Part shown: piece by piece, positions 18,388-25,175 of the stretch
Layout of the letters: the number at the start of each line of letters is the position of its first letter
How positions within the stretch are numbered: the first letter of the stretch is position 1
Assembly: GCA_004297445.1 (NCBI GenBank)
Contig: SCUK01000028.1
Span: 1-64,000, forward strand
Length of the DNA stretch: 64,000 nt
Reading direction: 5' to 3'
DNA from: Anaerolineae bacterium
Lineage (GTDB): Bacteria; Chloroflexota; Anaerolineae; Anaerolineales; UBA11579
The notes under the pieces: generated by a model
Databases searched by the model: none
Seen by the model: the letters and a program-made list of their open reading frames with translations, nothing else
What the model was told of the DNA's origin: nothing
Made by a program: the position numbers and the translations under genes

Positions 18388-19119
18388 TCAGCGGCGGGCT
18401 TCAAAGACCAGGGTGGCGGCTTCCGGCTCGAAGGGATGGCGGTCAAAATCCCCCCACGCCTGCACGGCGAAACCCGCCGATTCCAGCTCGGCCAGTAGCG
18501 CCGCGGCCGGCGTGAGCTGGTGGTGGACGGTGGCGGTATGGCGCACGGCGCGCCCATCCGGCTGCAGGCAGTCATAATGCCAGAATATGGTGAGCACACC
18601 CTCGCCGCGCCGCCATTCGCTGAGTACCTGGACGGGTTGGCCGGTGTCCGGGAGTGGGAAGGTCTCTTCCATCTCGGGTTCTCCATCTTCCAGCAGCGCC
18701 AGTACGTCCGGGTTGGGCAGGCTGGCGGCGAACACGCCGCCGGCGGCCAGCAGGCTGTTCACCCTTTCCAGCAGGCGCGCCCGCGCGGCTGCATCCAGCG
18801 TGGAGTAGGTGTTGCAGGGCATATAAATGAGGCCAAACGATTCGCTCAGGTTCAGCGTGGTGAAATCGGCTTCCAGCAGGTGCAGGTCCAGCCCGCCAGC
18901 CGCTTGTTTCAGCAGGGCCAATGCTTGCGGGTCATTATCCACTCCCCAGACCGCATGGCCTTGCTGCGCCAGCGGCAGCAGGACGCGCCCGCTGCCACAA
19001 CCCAGTTCCAACGCCGGGGCGGGCAGGTGGGAGACCAGGTCTTGCCAGTAGGGCAGGTCTTCATCATACGCCGCGTGCTGCGCGTGAATCAGGGCGGCCA
19101 GTTCGGAATCGGGTTGCAT
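18388..19119 (-). CDS. class I SAM-dependent methyltransferase
   Basis: A 243-residue methyltransferase: motif I ALELGCGSGRVLLPLA binds S-adenosylmethionine, motif II VWGVDNDPQAL supplies the acidic residue, and LHLLEADFTTLNLSESFGLIYMPCNT covers motifs III-IV. A C-terminal beta-rich part (WRRGEGVLTIFWHYD, VHHQLTP) is typical of small-molecule enzymes in this superfamily. Substrate unknown. ATG 19119 is chosen because an upstream extension would run through the promoter and gene of tRNA-Pro on the opposite strand. Confidence 0.8.
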   Translation of the reverse strand: MQPDSELAALIHAQHAAYDEDLPYWQDLVSHLPAPALELGCGSGRVLLPLAQQGHAVWGVDNDPQALALLKQAAGGLDLHLLEADFTTLNLSESFGLIYMPCNTYSTLDAAARARLLERVNSLLAAGGVFAASLPNPDVLALLEDGEPEMEETFPLPDTGQPVQVLSEWRRGEGVLTIFWHYDCLQPDGRAVRHTATVHHQLTPAAALLAELESAGFAVQAWGDFDRHPFEPEAATLVFEARR

Positions 19120-19152
19120 AAGCCGATTATAGAGGATGCCGGAGGGCGCGGC

Positions 19153-19181
19153 TTGCCTTTCGGCAGGGAACCGTTTATACT
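19153..19181 (+). promoter_or_regulatory. promoter of tRNA-Pro
   Basis: TTGCCT (19153-19158) and TATACT (19176-19181) are 17 bp apart. The predicted start of transcription is about 27 bp before the mature tRNA. Confidence 0.55.
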
Positions 19182-19214
19182 CCCAAGCCAATGGCCTGCC
19201 ATTGGCAAGCCAAT

Positions 19215-19288
19215 CGGGGCGTAGCGCAGCCTGGCAGCGCACCGCGTTTGGGACGCGGGGGTCGGAGGTTCAAATCCTCTCGCCCCGA
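19215..19288 (+). tRNA. tRNA-Pro (anticodon TGG)
   Basis: The cloverleaf folds completely: acceptor CGGGGCG/CGCCCCG, D stem GCGC/GCGC, anticodon stem CCGCG/CGCGG around the loop TTTGGGA with anticodon TGG, and the T arm GGAGG-TTCAAAT-CCTCT with one G-U pair. The discriminator is A. The CCA tail is not encoded. Confidence 0.95.
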
Positions 19289-19341
19289 CACGAGCCGCAA
19301 GGCTCACCATCCAGACCTATGAATCACGAGGCATTCAACCG

Positions 19342-19683
19342 ATGCTGACCCACACCAACAAGCAGAACCCCACCATGCGTCGTCTGTTTGGTACCCGCCT
19401 GGACGGAGTAGTTACCGCGGCGCACTTCGGGCGCGGCGGTCGCATCCTGTGGGTGCGGGCCTATGAGCGCCGCGGGCCCACCTGGTCCGACCACGTACTG
19501 CTGGACCGTGACCAGTTGGTGCAACGGCTGGAGGCCGGTAAGCGGTTCTATACCGGCACGCGGGTGAAATTCCAGGCCAGCGAGTTTGAACTGGAAAAGG
19601 TTGTTAACCTGCGGGACGGGGATATCGTGACCGAAGGCGCAAAAGGCAACGGTGACCGGCTCGAGGGCGTGGGGGCGCTTTAA
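19342..19683 (+). CDS. conserved-looking small hypothetical protein
   Basis: A 113-residue, soluble, basic protein that I do not recognise. It has no signal or membrane segment. The central part (RGGRILWVRAYERRGPTWSDHVLLDRDQLVQRLEAGKRF, residues 31-69, given here only to locate it by its two ends RGGRILW and LEAGKRF) reads as alternating strands and one helix and could be a small beta-barrel. GC3-rich codon use matches neighbouring real genes. It starts 53 bp after tRNA-Pro and may share its transcript. No clear Shine-Dalgarno is present. Confidence 0.55.
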   Translation: MLTHTNKQNPTMRRLFGTRLDGVVTAAHFGRGGRILWVRAYERRGPTWSDHVLLDRDQLVQRLEAGKRFYTGTRVKFQASEFELEKVVNLRDGDIVTEGAKGNGDRLEGVGAL

Positions 19684-19711
19684 CGCCGGTGAGGCGTAGG
19701 GAAAGCGGCGG

Positions 19712-19740
19712 TTGACTCGCGTTTCAACAATCGTTATACT
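19712..19740 (+). promoter_or_regulatory. strong sigma-70-type promoter of the SWIM leader
   Basis: TTGACT (19712-19717) and TATACT (19735-19740) are separated by exactly 17 bp. This is among the best promoter matches in the window. Transcription should begin near 19747, well upstream of the SWIM-finger gene at 19877. Confidence 0.65.
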
Positions 19741-19773
19741 GGTCGTAGTTGGTAGTGGAAGGATGTTGCCGCT

Positions 19774-19812
19774 ATGCGAGGATTAAAGAAAACCGCAGAA
19801 GTTCTGACTTGA
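19774..19812 (+). CDS. 12-codon leader ORF (MRGLKKTAEVLT)
   Basis: ATG at 19774 is 10 bp after a GGAAGGA ribosome site and the stop TGA ends 5 bp before the terminator stem. No run of one amino-acid codon is present as in classical amino-acid attenuators; two adjacent Lys are the only feature. Coding status is inferred from position only. Confidence 0.3.
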   Translation: MRGLKKTAEVLT

Positions 19813-19817
19813 AAACC

Positions 19818-19848
19818 AAGGCATGCGCAGACCGCGCGTGCCTTTTTT
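19818..19848 (+). terminator. intrinsic terminator upstream of the SWIM gene
   Basis: AAGGCATGCGC pairs with GCGCGTGCCTT (one G-U) around a 5-nt loop and is followed by T6. It stands between the promoter and the SWIM-finger ORF, so read-through or regulation is needed for expression from that promoter. Confidence 0.8.
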
Positions 19849-19876
19849 ATTCTCTTAGACAAAGGAGACCCAACCG

Positions 19877-20113
19877 ATGGACAACGGAATGATCCGCAAG
19901 TACGAGAAAGCCAAGCTGTATGCCGAAGAGCGCGACCGCATCCATGTACAATCGCTCAAGGTGGCTTTTGACGGGGCCAACAACCCCCACACGGTGACCT
20001 TTGACGCGGGCAAATGGCATTGCGACTGCGAGTTCTTCCTGCTGCATGAGCGCTGCAGCCACACCATGGCGCTCGAAATCGTACTGGACAAGATGCTGCC
20101 GGAACCGGCTTAA
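19877..20113 (+). CDS. small SWIM zinc-finger protein
   Basis: The 78-residue protein is little more than a SWIM domain: two beta strands (RIHVQSLKVAFDG, HTVTFDAGKWHCDC) followed by CDC-x8-CSH, the CxCxnCxH zinc signature, and a helix (MALEIVLDKML). SWIM fingers bind DNA or proteins and usually sit inside helicases or MuDR-like transposases; stand-alone versions this short are of unknown function. It follows a promoter, mini-ORF and terminator arrangement and has its own terminator. A Shine-Dalgarno AAAGGAG is at 19860-19866. Confidence 0.75.
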   Translation: MDNGMIRKYEKAKLYAEERDRIHVQSLKVAFDGANNPHTVTFDAGKWHCDCEFFLLHERCSHTMALEIVLDKMLPEPA

Positions 20114-20137
20114 GGCGGACACACCATCTGACGAATC

Positions 20138-20168
20138 AACGGGCTTTCCTTCGGGAAGGCCCGTTTTG
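20138..20168 (+). terminator. intrinsic terminator after the SWIM gene
   Basis: AACGGGCTTTCC pairs with GGAAGGCCCGTT (one G-U) around TTCG, followed by TTTGTTT. Confidence 0.85.
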
Positions 20169-20223
20169 TTTGGCGCAGAAATGGGGCCGCCGAAATCCGC
20201 ACCAAATTCCTCCTAAATACTTA

Positions 20224-20253
20224 TTGACATTCCTGCGAATTTCGCAATAATAG
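20224..20253 (+). promoter_or_regulatory. promoter of speDE with an internal palindrome
   Basis: A perfect TTGACA (20224-20229) is followed after 18 bp by TAATAG (20248-20253). The spacer contains TGCGAA-T-TTCGCA (20234-20246), a 13-bp interrupted palindrome well placed to be an operator. The cognate factor is unknown. Confidence 0.55.
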
Positions 20254-20292
20254 TGCAAATCTATAAATAAACGGAGGTTGTATAAAAAGAGA

Positions 20293-20676
20293 GTGAATGC
20301 ACAGCTACGACTAGGAGAACACATCATCTGTGATTTCTCGCAATGCAGCCGGGACCTGCTCTATGAACCTGAGAGGGCCCGGTTAGTGTTTAGCCGGGCT
20401 GTCCGCGAGAGCGGTCTGACCGTTCTGGACGAGACCTACCATGCCTTTGCCCCGCACGGATTCTCCTGCCTGCTGCTGCTGGCCGAGTCACACGCCAGCC
20501 TGCACGCCTGGCCGGAGCACGGTTATATCGCCGTTGATCTTTTTACCTGCAACCTGGAAATGGACACCCAGCCGCTGGTGGAAACACTGAAAGCCGCCTT
20601 TGGCGCGCAGACCGCCCAGGTGATGAAGGTGAACCGCATGGCGCTGGCCGAAGTGCTGGAGCCGGTCCATGCCTGA
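20293..20676 (+). CDS. speD: S-adenosylmethionine decarboxylase proenzyme
   Basis: The product is a bacterial class 1b AdoMet decarboxylase proenzyme. The signature AESHASLHAWPEHGYIAVD holds the autocleavage site between Glu and Ser; the Ser becomes the pyruvoyl cofactor. The following DLFTC carries the conserved Cys. It supplies decarboxylated AdoMet for the adjacent spermidine synthase, overlapping by 8 bp. The start is uncertain: GTG 20293 is 15 nt from GGAGG, while TTG 20278 abuts the GGAGG directly. Either gives a normal-length protein (127-132 aa). A five-codon ATG ORF (20298) lies in another frame. Confidence 0.9.
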   Translation: MNAQLRLGEHIICDFSQCSRDLLYEPERARLVFSRAVRESGLTVLDETYHAFAPHGFSCLLLLAESHASLHAWPEHGYIAVDLFTCNLEMDTQPLVETLKAAFGAQTAQVMKVNRMALAEVLEPVHA

Positions 20677-21496
20677 AAGCTGGCTGAACGAGGAACTGCA
20701 CCCTTATTACCGCAAGGCTTTGAAAATCGAGAAGATGCTGGTGGATGAACACACCGGTTTCCAGCACCTGCAACTGTACGAGACGGCTTTCTTCGGCAAG
20801 ACGCTGGTGCTGGACGGCATCATCCAGCTCACTGAACGCGACAACATGGGCTACCATGAGATGATCGTGCATGTGCCCATGCTGGCCGTGCCGCAGGCGC
20901 GCCGCGTGCTCATCGTGGGCGGCGGCGATGGCGGCAGCCTGGAACAGGTGCTCAAGCATGCTAGCGTGCAAGAGGCGGTGGTGTGTGAACTGGACCGCCG
21001 CGTGGTGGACATCAGCCGTGAGCATTTCACCGGCTTTGGCGACCCGTGGGCTGACCCGCGCGCTGAACTGGTCATCGAGGATGCGTTCACGTATCTGGCG
21101 CGGCGGCCGGGCGAGTTCGATGTCATCATCTCGGACACCACCGACCCGATTGGCCCGGCGGAGAAACTGTTCTCGGATGAGTTCTACGAACTCATCGCCG
21201 CGTCGCTCACGCCGGGTGGGGCGGCGGCCACGCAGTGCGAGCAGCCGTTCTTTGATGCCGAACTTATTAAGACCATCTACGCCACCGCGCAGCGCCTCAA
21301 GAAGAACCCGGCGTATTATTACGCTCATATCCCCACCTATCCGGGCGGGGGCATCGGGTTCATGTATCTTTCCGATACGCCCTGGGATGCCGGGCTGGGC
21401 AAACCCTACCCGGCCGGCCTGAATTACCTCAACGCTGAGGTACACACCGCGGCGTTTGCCCTGCCGGAATTCTTCCGGCGCGACCTGTACGGGTAA
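20669..21496 (+). CDS. speE: spermidine synthase
   Basis: A 275-residue polyamine aminopropyltransferase: the N-terminal beta hairpin (KMLVDEHTGFQHLQLYET, FGKTLVLDGIIQLTERDNMGYHEM), the nucleotide-binding VLIVGGGDGGSLEQVLKH, VVCELDRRVVDISREHF, and the catalytic region VIISDTTDPIGPAEKLFSDEFY with the gate-keeping Asp. It transfers an aminopropyl group from decarboxylated AdoMet to putrescine or a related amine. It overlaps speD, so both enzymes are made from one message. Whether it makes spermidine or another polyamine is not resolved. Confidence 0.95.
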   Translation: MPESWLNEELHPYYRKALKIEKMLVDEHTGFQHLQLYETAFFGKTLVLDGIIQLTERDNMGYHEMIVHVPMLAVPQARRVLIVGGGDGGSLEQVLKHASVQEAVVCELDRRVVDISREHFTGFGDPWADPRAELVIEDAFTYLARRPGEFDVIISDTTDPIGPAEKLFSDEFYELIAASLTPGGAAATQCEQPFFDAELIKTIYATAQRLKKNPAYYYAHIPTYPGGGIGFMYLSDTPWDAGLGKPYPAGLNYLNAEVHTAAFALPEFFRRDLYG

Positions 21497-21511
21497 GGCA
21501 AACCCTATAAT

Positions 21512-21551
21512 TAAAGCCTCCCGCGAGGTTTAACCTCGAGGGAGGCTTTTG
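21512..21551 (+). terminator. intrinsic terminator after speDE
   Basis: AAAGCCTCCC-G-CGAGG pairs with CCTCG-A-GGGAGGCTTTT around TTTAA, with one internal mismatch pair. A and T runs on the two sides make it bidirectional, serving the convergent DUF2200 gene too. Confidence 0.85.
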
Positions 21552-21598
21552 ATTCCAAAATCACTTGTTGCGGCGGAGTTGCACCCCCTTCGGCAGAG

Positions 21599-21952
21599 TT
21601 ATTCCTTCCGCAGAATCTTCTCCATCGCTTTCCCCTTGGCCAACTCGTCAATCAACTTATCCAGGTAGCGGATGTCCTGCATCGTTGGTTCTTTGATTTC
21701 TTCCACCCGCATTCCACAAATCACGCCCTTGATTAACGCTCGCGCGGGGTTCATCTTCGGGGCCTCGGTATAGAAGGTCTCAAGGTCGGTCTCTTTTTTC
21801 AGTATCGCCCCTAACTCTTTCTGGCTGTAGCCGGTCAACCAGCGGATGATTTCATCCACTTCCGCTTTCGTGCGTCCCTTTTTCTCCGCCTTCGCAACAT
21901 AATGCGGATAGACGCTGGCGAAGCTATAGCGATAGACTCGTTCGTTTGTCAT
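21599..21952 (-). CDS. DUF2200-family protein
   Basis: A 117-residue protein matching DUF2200 across its length: [36 protein letters not shown] and the C-terminal [20 protein letters not shown]. The family is small, soluble and of unknown function, and often occurs near DUF1801-type genes, two of which are elsewhere in this window. ATG 21952 gives the family's usual start; an upstream ATG at 21997 would add 15 unrelated residues. Confidence 0.85.
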   Translation of the reverse strand: MTNERVYRYSFASVYPHYVAKAEKKGRTKAEVDEIIRWLTGYSQKELGAILKKETDLETFYTEAPKMNPARALIKGVICGMRVEEIKEPTMQDIRYLDKLIDELAKGKAMEKILRKE

Positions 21953-22019
21953 ACTGCTAATTTTACCCGATGTGATTATCGGTTCTATCTTTCCCATGTT
22001 TTGTCAAAACTACGGTAAA

Positions 22020-22048
22020 CAAAAATCGCCCAGGCGGGCCCGGGCGAT
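22020..22048 (-). terminator. intrinsic terminator of tRNA-Ser
   Basis: On the minus strand AATCGCCCGGGC pairs with GCCTGGGCGATT and is followed by TTTTTG, just beyond the tRNA 3' end. Confidence 0.8.
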
Positions 22049-22140
<92 letters not shown>

Positions 22141-22176
22141 GGACGAGTGGCTATTATACCAAGCGCTTGTGAGAAA

Positions 22177-22848
22177 TCACGGCGCCACCTGAAACTCTCC
22201 CAGGCGCGGGTCGTGCAGGCGGCGCAACAGGTACTCGGCCATCAGCCGAATCTGCTCCTGTTGGCTGCGGTCTGCACCCTCGGCGGCGGTGCCATGTTCG
22301 CGCCCGGCCTTGCCCAGCAGTTCAGACCACAGGTTGGCGGGCACGGCATCGGCAATGATGGCAGCCACCAGCGCGGTCAGCGCGTCTTCATCAACGGCAT
22401 AGTTCTGCATCAGGTCCTGCATGGCTTGCGGCAGGCCGTCCAGCGCATCCACCTTCCGCACCATGCTGGGCGGCAGATAGGTGACGAACGACCGCCCCAG
22501 CACCACCACCGGCACACCGGCCAGCGCGGCCTCAAAGCCGATGAAGCCTGACAGCACCACCACCACGGCAGCGCTGCGCACCACGCGGTCGGTGGATTCG
22601 TCCACGTCCACGAAGACCACGTTGGGGATTTCAGACAGGCGGCGGTAATAGCCCGGGGTGCGTAAGCCCCATGAGCGCGGGTGTTCCTTCACCATCAGTC
22701 GCATGCCCATCGGCAGGCTGTGGGCGATGTTGCGCACCGCTTCAATTTGATTCATGTAATTGCGTGCCAGCACGCTGGTGGCGATTTCCGGCTCGGCATG
22801 CAACGGGAAGAAGGCATAGGGCTGGCCGTTTTTCTCCAGGTCCGCCAT
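22177..22848 (-). CDS. capsule-type glycosyltransferase, C-terminal fragment
   Basis: This frame encodes the C-terminal half of a capsule-polysaccharide-synthesis-like glycosyltransferase: PYAFFPLHAEPEIATSVLA, MRLMVKEHPRSWGLR, PNVVFVDVDESTDRVV and VVVLSGFIGFEAALAGVPVVVLG, the nucleotide-sugar half of a GT-B fold. It is in the same reading frame as the N-terminal half (22882-23757), separated only by a hairpin of 37 bp that brings an in-frame TAG. ATG 22848 might allow separate translation of this half, but no strong Shine-Dalgarno is seen. Treat both as parts of one split gene, probably inactive unless the halves associate. Confidence 0.65.
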   Translation of the reverse strand: MADLEKNGQPYAFFPLHAEPEIATSVLARNYMNQIEAVRNIAHSLPMGMRLMVKEHPRSWGLRTPGYYRRLSEIPNVVFVDVDESTDRVVRSAAVVVVLSGFIGFEAALAGVPVVVLGRSFVTYLPPSMVRKVDALDGLPQAMQDLMQNYAVDEDALTALVAAIIADAVPANLWSELLGKAGREHGTAAEGADRSQQEQIRLMAEYLLRRLHDPRLGEFQVAP

Positions 22849-22849
22849 C

Positions 22850-22886
22850 TGTACCAGGCGCGGTCGAATCGCGCCGCGCCCCTACA
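22850..22886 (-). repeat. REP-like hairpin interrupting the glycosyltransferase gene (copy 2)
   Basis: On the minus strand the element reads TGTAGGGGCGCGG, a 10-nt loop, then CCGCGCC-TGG-TACA. It has a 7-bp stem and matching TGTA/TACA ends. The TAG inside its TGTAGGGG start is the stop codon that ends the N-terminal half of the gene. It resembles the palindromes at 8337-8364 and 60304-60331. Confidence 0.6.
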
Positions 22887-23757
22887 GGATGCGCCACGCC
22901 CGGCCCACGGTTTGCTCGCGCCAGGTGGCATGCGCCGGGTAGCGGTGGGTGTCAAAGGGCAGGCGGCGCAGCGCGTCCCACAGGTCACGGCCCAACAATG
23001 GCAGGGCATAGAGCGCGTAGCGCAGGAACTCGGCGGCGAGGCCGCGGCGTTTTTGGCGCACCAGCCCGCCCTCGTAGGTCACGCGTTTACTGCGCGCTTT
23101 CTCAAGGAATTCACGCGCTTTGGCCACTTCCGACAAGGCGGGGTCCGGGCGTTTGCCCAGCCGCGCCAGGTGTGCTTCCAGATGCGGGTCGCTGCGCTCG
23201 AGCGGATCGCTGGTCAGGCGCACATAGTTGGCGATCTTGGTCGAGCGCATATTCAGGTAGGGGATGCCGTGCGCCCGCGCCACCCAGAAGATAGGGATGA
23301 CTTCAAAAAACGCCGCTGTAAAGCCGATGACGACATCCGGTCGCTGGCGTTCAAACAGTCCCCAGTACGTCTCCAGCGTCTCGACCATGATGCCCTGCAT
23401 CTCGGCCAGCGTGAGGTAGGGTGCGTAATCCTGTCGTACCTTCACCAGCCGGCCATGATAAGTGCGCCGGTCAGACACGATGGCCGGCCACAGGCTGGGG
23501 ATGCCCAGGCGCGCCTCCCATGCCGCCAGTTCCTCGGGAGTCACCCGGCGCGCCCGGCCGCGGATCACCAGATTCCACTCGCGGATGACCTCGCCGGTTT
23601 CAGTCAACGGGCCATGTTGAGCCAGGTAGCGTTCGATGTAATGGCGGTCGCTGACGCTGTACGAAACCGACTCGAGCGGCGTGAGCGCCGCCAGTTCCGC
23701 CGCCAGCCGGTGAAAGATTTGCAGCGATGAGCCGACGCAGGTGAAGAAAATGCGCAT
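22882..23757 (-). CDS. capsule-type glycosyltransferase, N-terminal fragment
   Basis: The 291-residue frame starts MRIFFTCVGSSLQIFHRLA and carries the acceptor-side domain of capsule-synthesis-type transferases: ETLETYWGLFERQRPDVVIG, then FWVARAHGIPYLNM. It stops at an in-frame TAG within a REP-like hairpin, where the family would continue into the C-terminal nucleotide-sugar domain found just downstream in the same frame. The gene follows the beta-CASP RNase gene by 11 bp, in an operon with RNase D. The intact ancestor would have been about 525 residues. Confidence 0.65.
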   Translation of the reverse strand: MRIFFTCVGSSLQIFHRLAAELAALTPLESVSYSVSDRHYIERYLAQHGPLTETGEVIREWNLVIRGRARRVTPEELAAWEARLGIPSLWPAIVSDRRTYHGRLVKVRQDYAPYLTLAEMQGIMVETLETYWGLFERQRPDVVIGFTAAFFEVIPIFWVARAHGIPYLNMRSTKIANYVRLTSDPLERSDPHLEAHLARLGKRPDPALSEVAKAREFLEKARSKRVTYEGGLVRQKRRGLAAEFLRYALYALPLLGRDLWDALRRLPFDTHRYPAHATWREQTVGRAWRIL

Positions 23758-23768
23758 GGGAAGAGGTA

Positions 23769-25175
23769 TTAGAGTTCGATGGTGTCGCCGCGCGCCGGGT
23801 AATGAATGCGGGCCGCGTCCATGCCCCAATTGGTCAGCGCTTCGGTCAGGCCGTCTGCGCCTTCCTGCTCGCCGTGCACCAGGTACACATTCTGGAGCGT
23901 GCTGCGCACGGCCAGGGCGTAGTCGCGCAGGGCCTCCCGGTCCCCGTGCGCAGAGTAGCCGCGCACGCGTTGCACGTCAATCGCCACATCAAACTCTTCG
24001 CCAAAGATATTTACCTTGGGGTCGCCATCCGTCAGGCGGCGGCCCAGGGTGTGCGGGGCCATCCACGAGACGATGAGTACCGTGCTGTTGGCGTCGTGGA
24101 TGTTATTGCGCAGGTGGTGCAGGATGCGACCGTTTTCCATCATGCCGCTGGCGGCGATGATGATCATCGGGTCGGTGCGCTCGTTGAGCGCTTTGCTTTC
24201 TTCCACCGAACGGATGTAGGTGAGCGAATCAAAGCCGAGCGCCGAGCGGTGCTGGTCATCGCTCATCATGGCGCGCGCTTCCTCATCGAAACAATCGGGG
24301 TGTTTCTTAAAGATATCCGTCACGCTCACGGCCAGCGGGCTGTCCACAAAGACCGGCACATTGGGCAGGTCGCTGCTGTCCATCAGGCGGTGAATGGCGT
24401 ACACCAGTTCCTGCGTGCGGCCCACTGCAAAGGCGGGGATGAGCACCTTGCCGTCGCGCTCCAGCGTGCGGCGCAGCAGGCGCGCCAGTTCCGCGCGGGC
24501 TACGTCAGGCGATTCATGCGAGCGGTCGCCGTAAGTGCATTCCATCAGCATGGTATCCACGTCGCCGGAGGGCAGCACGGGGTCGTGAATCAGAGGCAGG
24601 TTCACGCGGCCGATGTCGCCACTGAACCATAAGGTATGTGTCTTGCGCTTCTCTTCGATTTCTATCTTGAGCGCGGTGGAACCCAGGATGTGTCCGGCCT
24701 CCACCAGCGTCACCTGCACGCCGGGAATCGGAGAGAAGGGCTTGTTCAGCGCCTGATGCTCAAAAAAAGGAACGGTGGCAACCGCGTCTTCTTCGGTGTA
24801 CAACGGTTCCACGGGCGGCTCGCCGCGCCGGGCGCGCCGCTTGTTCACGAATTGGGCGTCGTATTCCTGGATGCGGCCGGAGTCGGCCAGCATCACTTCG
24901 GCCAGGTGGGCGGTGGCGGCGTGGGTGTGCACCCGGCCCCGGTAGCCCTGCTTGATGAAGTTGGGCAGGTTGCCGATGTGGTCAATATGGGCATGCGAGA
25001 GCACCACGCCGTCCACCTTGGCGGGGTTGAAGCGGAACTCGGAATTGATGCGATAGGTGTCGGCGCGGCGGCCCTGGAACAGGCCGCAGTCCAACAGCAG
25101 GATTTTTCCATTGACTTCGAGGTAATGGGCGGAGCCGGTGACGGTTTGCGCCGCGCCCCAGAAATGGATTTTCAT
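23769..25175 (-). CDS. MBL-fold beta-CASP ribonuclease (CPSF-like)
   Basis: A 468-residue metallo-beta-lactamase protein of the bacterial CPSF73-like type: GAAQTVTGSAHYLEVNG at the N-terminus, the zinc motif H61-A-H63-I-D65-H66, AGHILGSTAL, LMECTYGDRSHE, and beta-CASP motifs A-C (PVFVDSPLAV, IIAASGMMENGR, VRGYSAHGDREAL). Such proteins are RNA endo- and exonucleases. It overlaps the RNase D start/stop by 4 bp, which couples two RNA-processing enzymes. It is distinct from RNase J, which is encoded at 6.4 kb. Confidence 0.9.
   Translation of the reverse strand: MKIHFWGAAQTVTGSAHYLEVNGKILLLDCGLFQGRRADTYRINSEFRFNPAKVDGVVLSHAHIDHIGNLPNFIKQGYRGRVHTHAATAHLAEVMLADSGRIQEYDAQFVNKRRARRGEPPVEPLYTEEDAVATVPFFEHQALNKPFSPIPGVQVTLVEAGHILGSTALKIEIEEKRKTHTLWFSGDIGRVNLPLIHDPVLPSGDVDTMLMECTYGDRSHESPDVARAELARLLRRTLERDGKVLIPAFAVGRTQELVYAIHRLMDSSDLPNVPVFVDSPLAVSVTDIFKKHPDCFDEEARAMMSDDQHRSALGFDSLTYIRSVEESKALNERTDPMIIIAASGMMENGRILHHLRNNIHDANSTVLIVSWMAPHTLGRRLTDGDPKVNIFGEEFDVAIDVQRVRGYSAHGDREALRDYALAVRSTLQNVYLVHGEQEGADGLTEALTNWGMDAARIHYPARGDTIEL

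Larger units (their letters stand above)
19747..19850 (+). ncRNA. candidate leader or small RNA upstream of the SWIM gene
   Basis: A transcript from the promoter at 19712-19740 would end at the strong terminator at 19818-19848, giving an RNA of about 100 nt. It includes a 12-codon ORF (19774-19812) preceded by GGAAGGA. The arrangement (promoter, mini-ORF, terminator, then gene) is that of an attenuator, but a free-standing small RNA is equally possible. It fits no riboswitch class that I can recognise. Confidence 0.4.
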
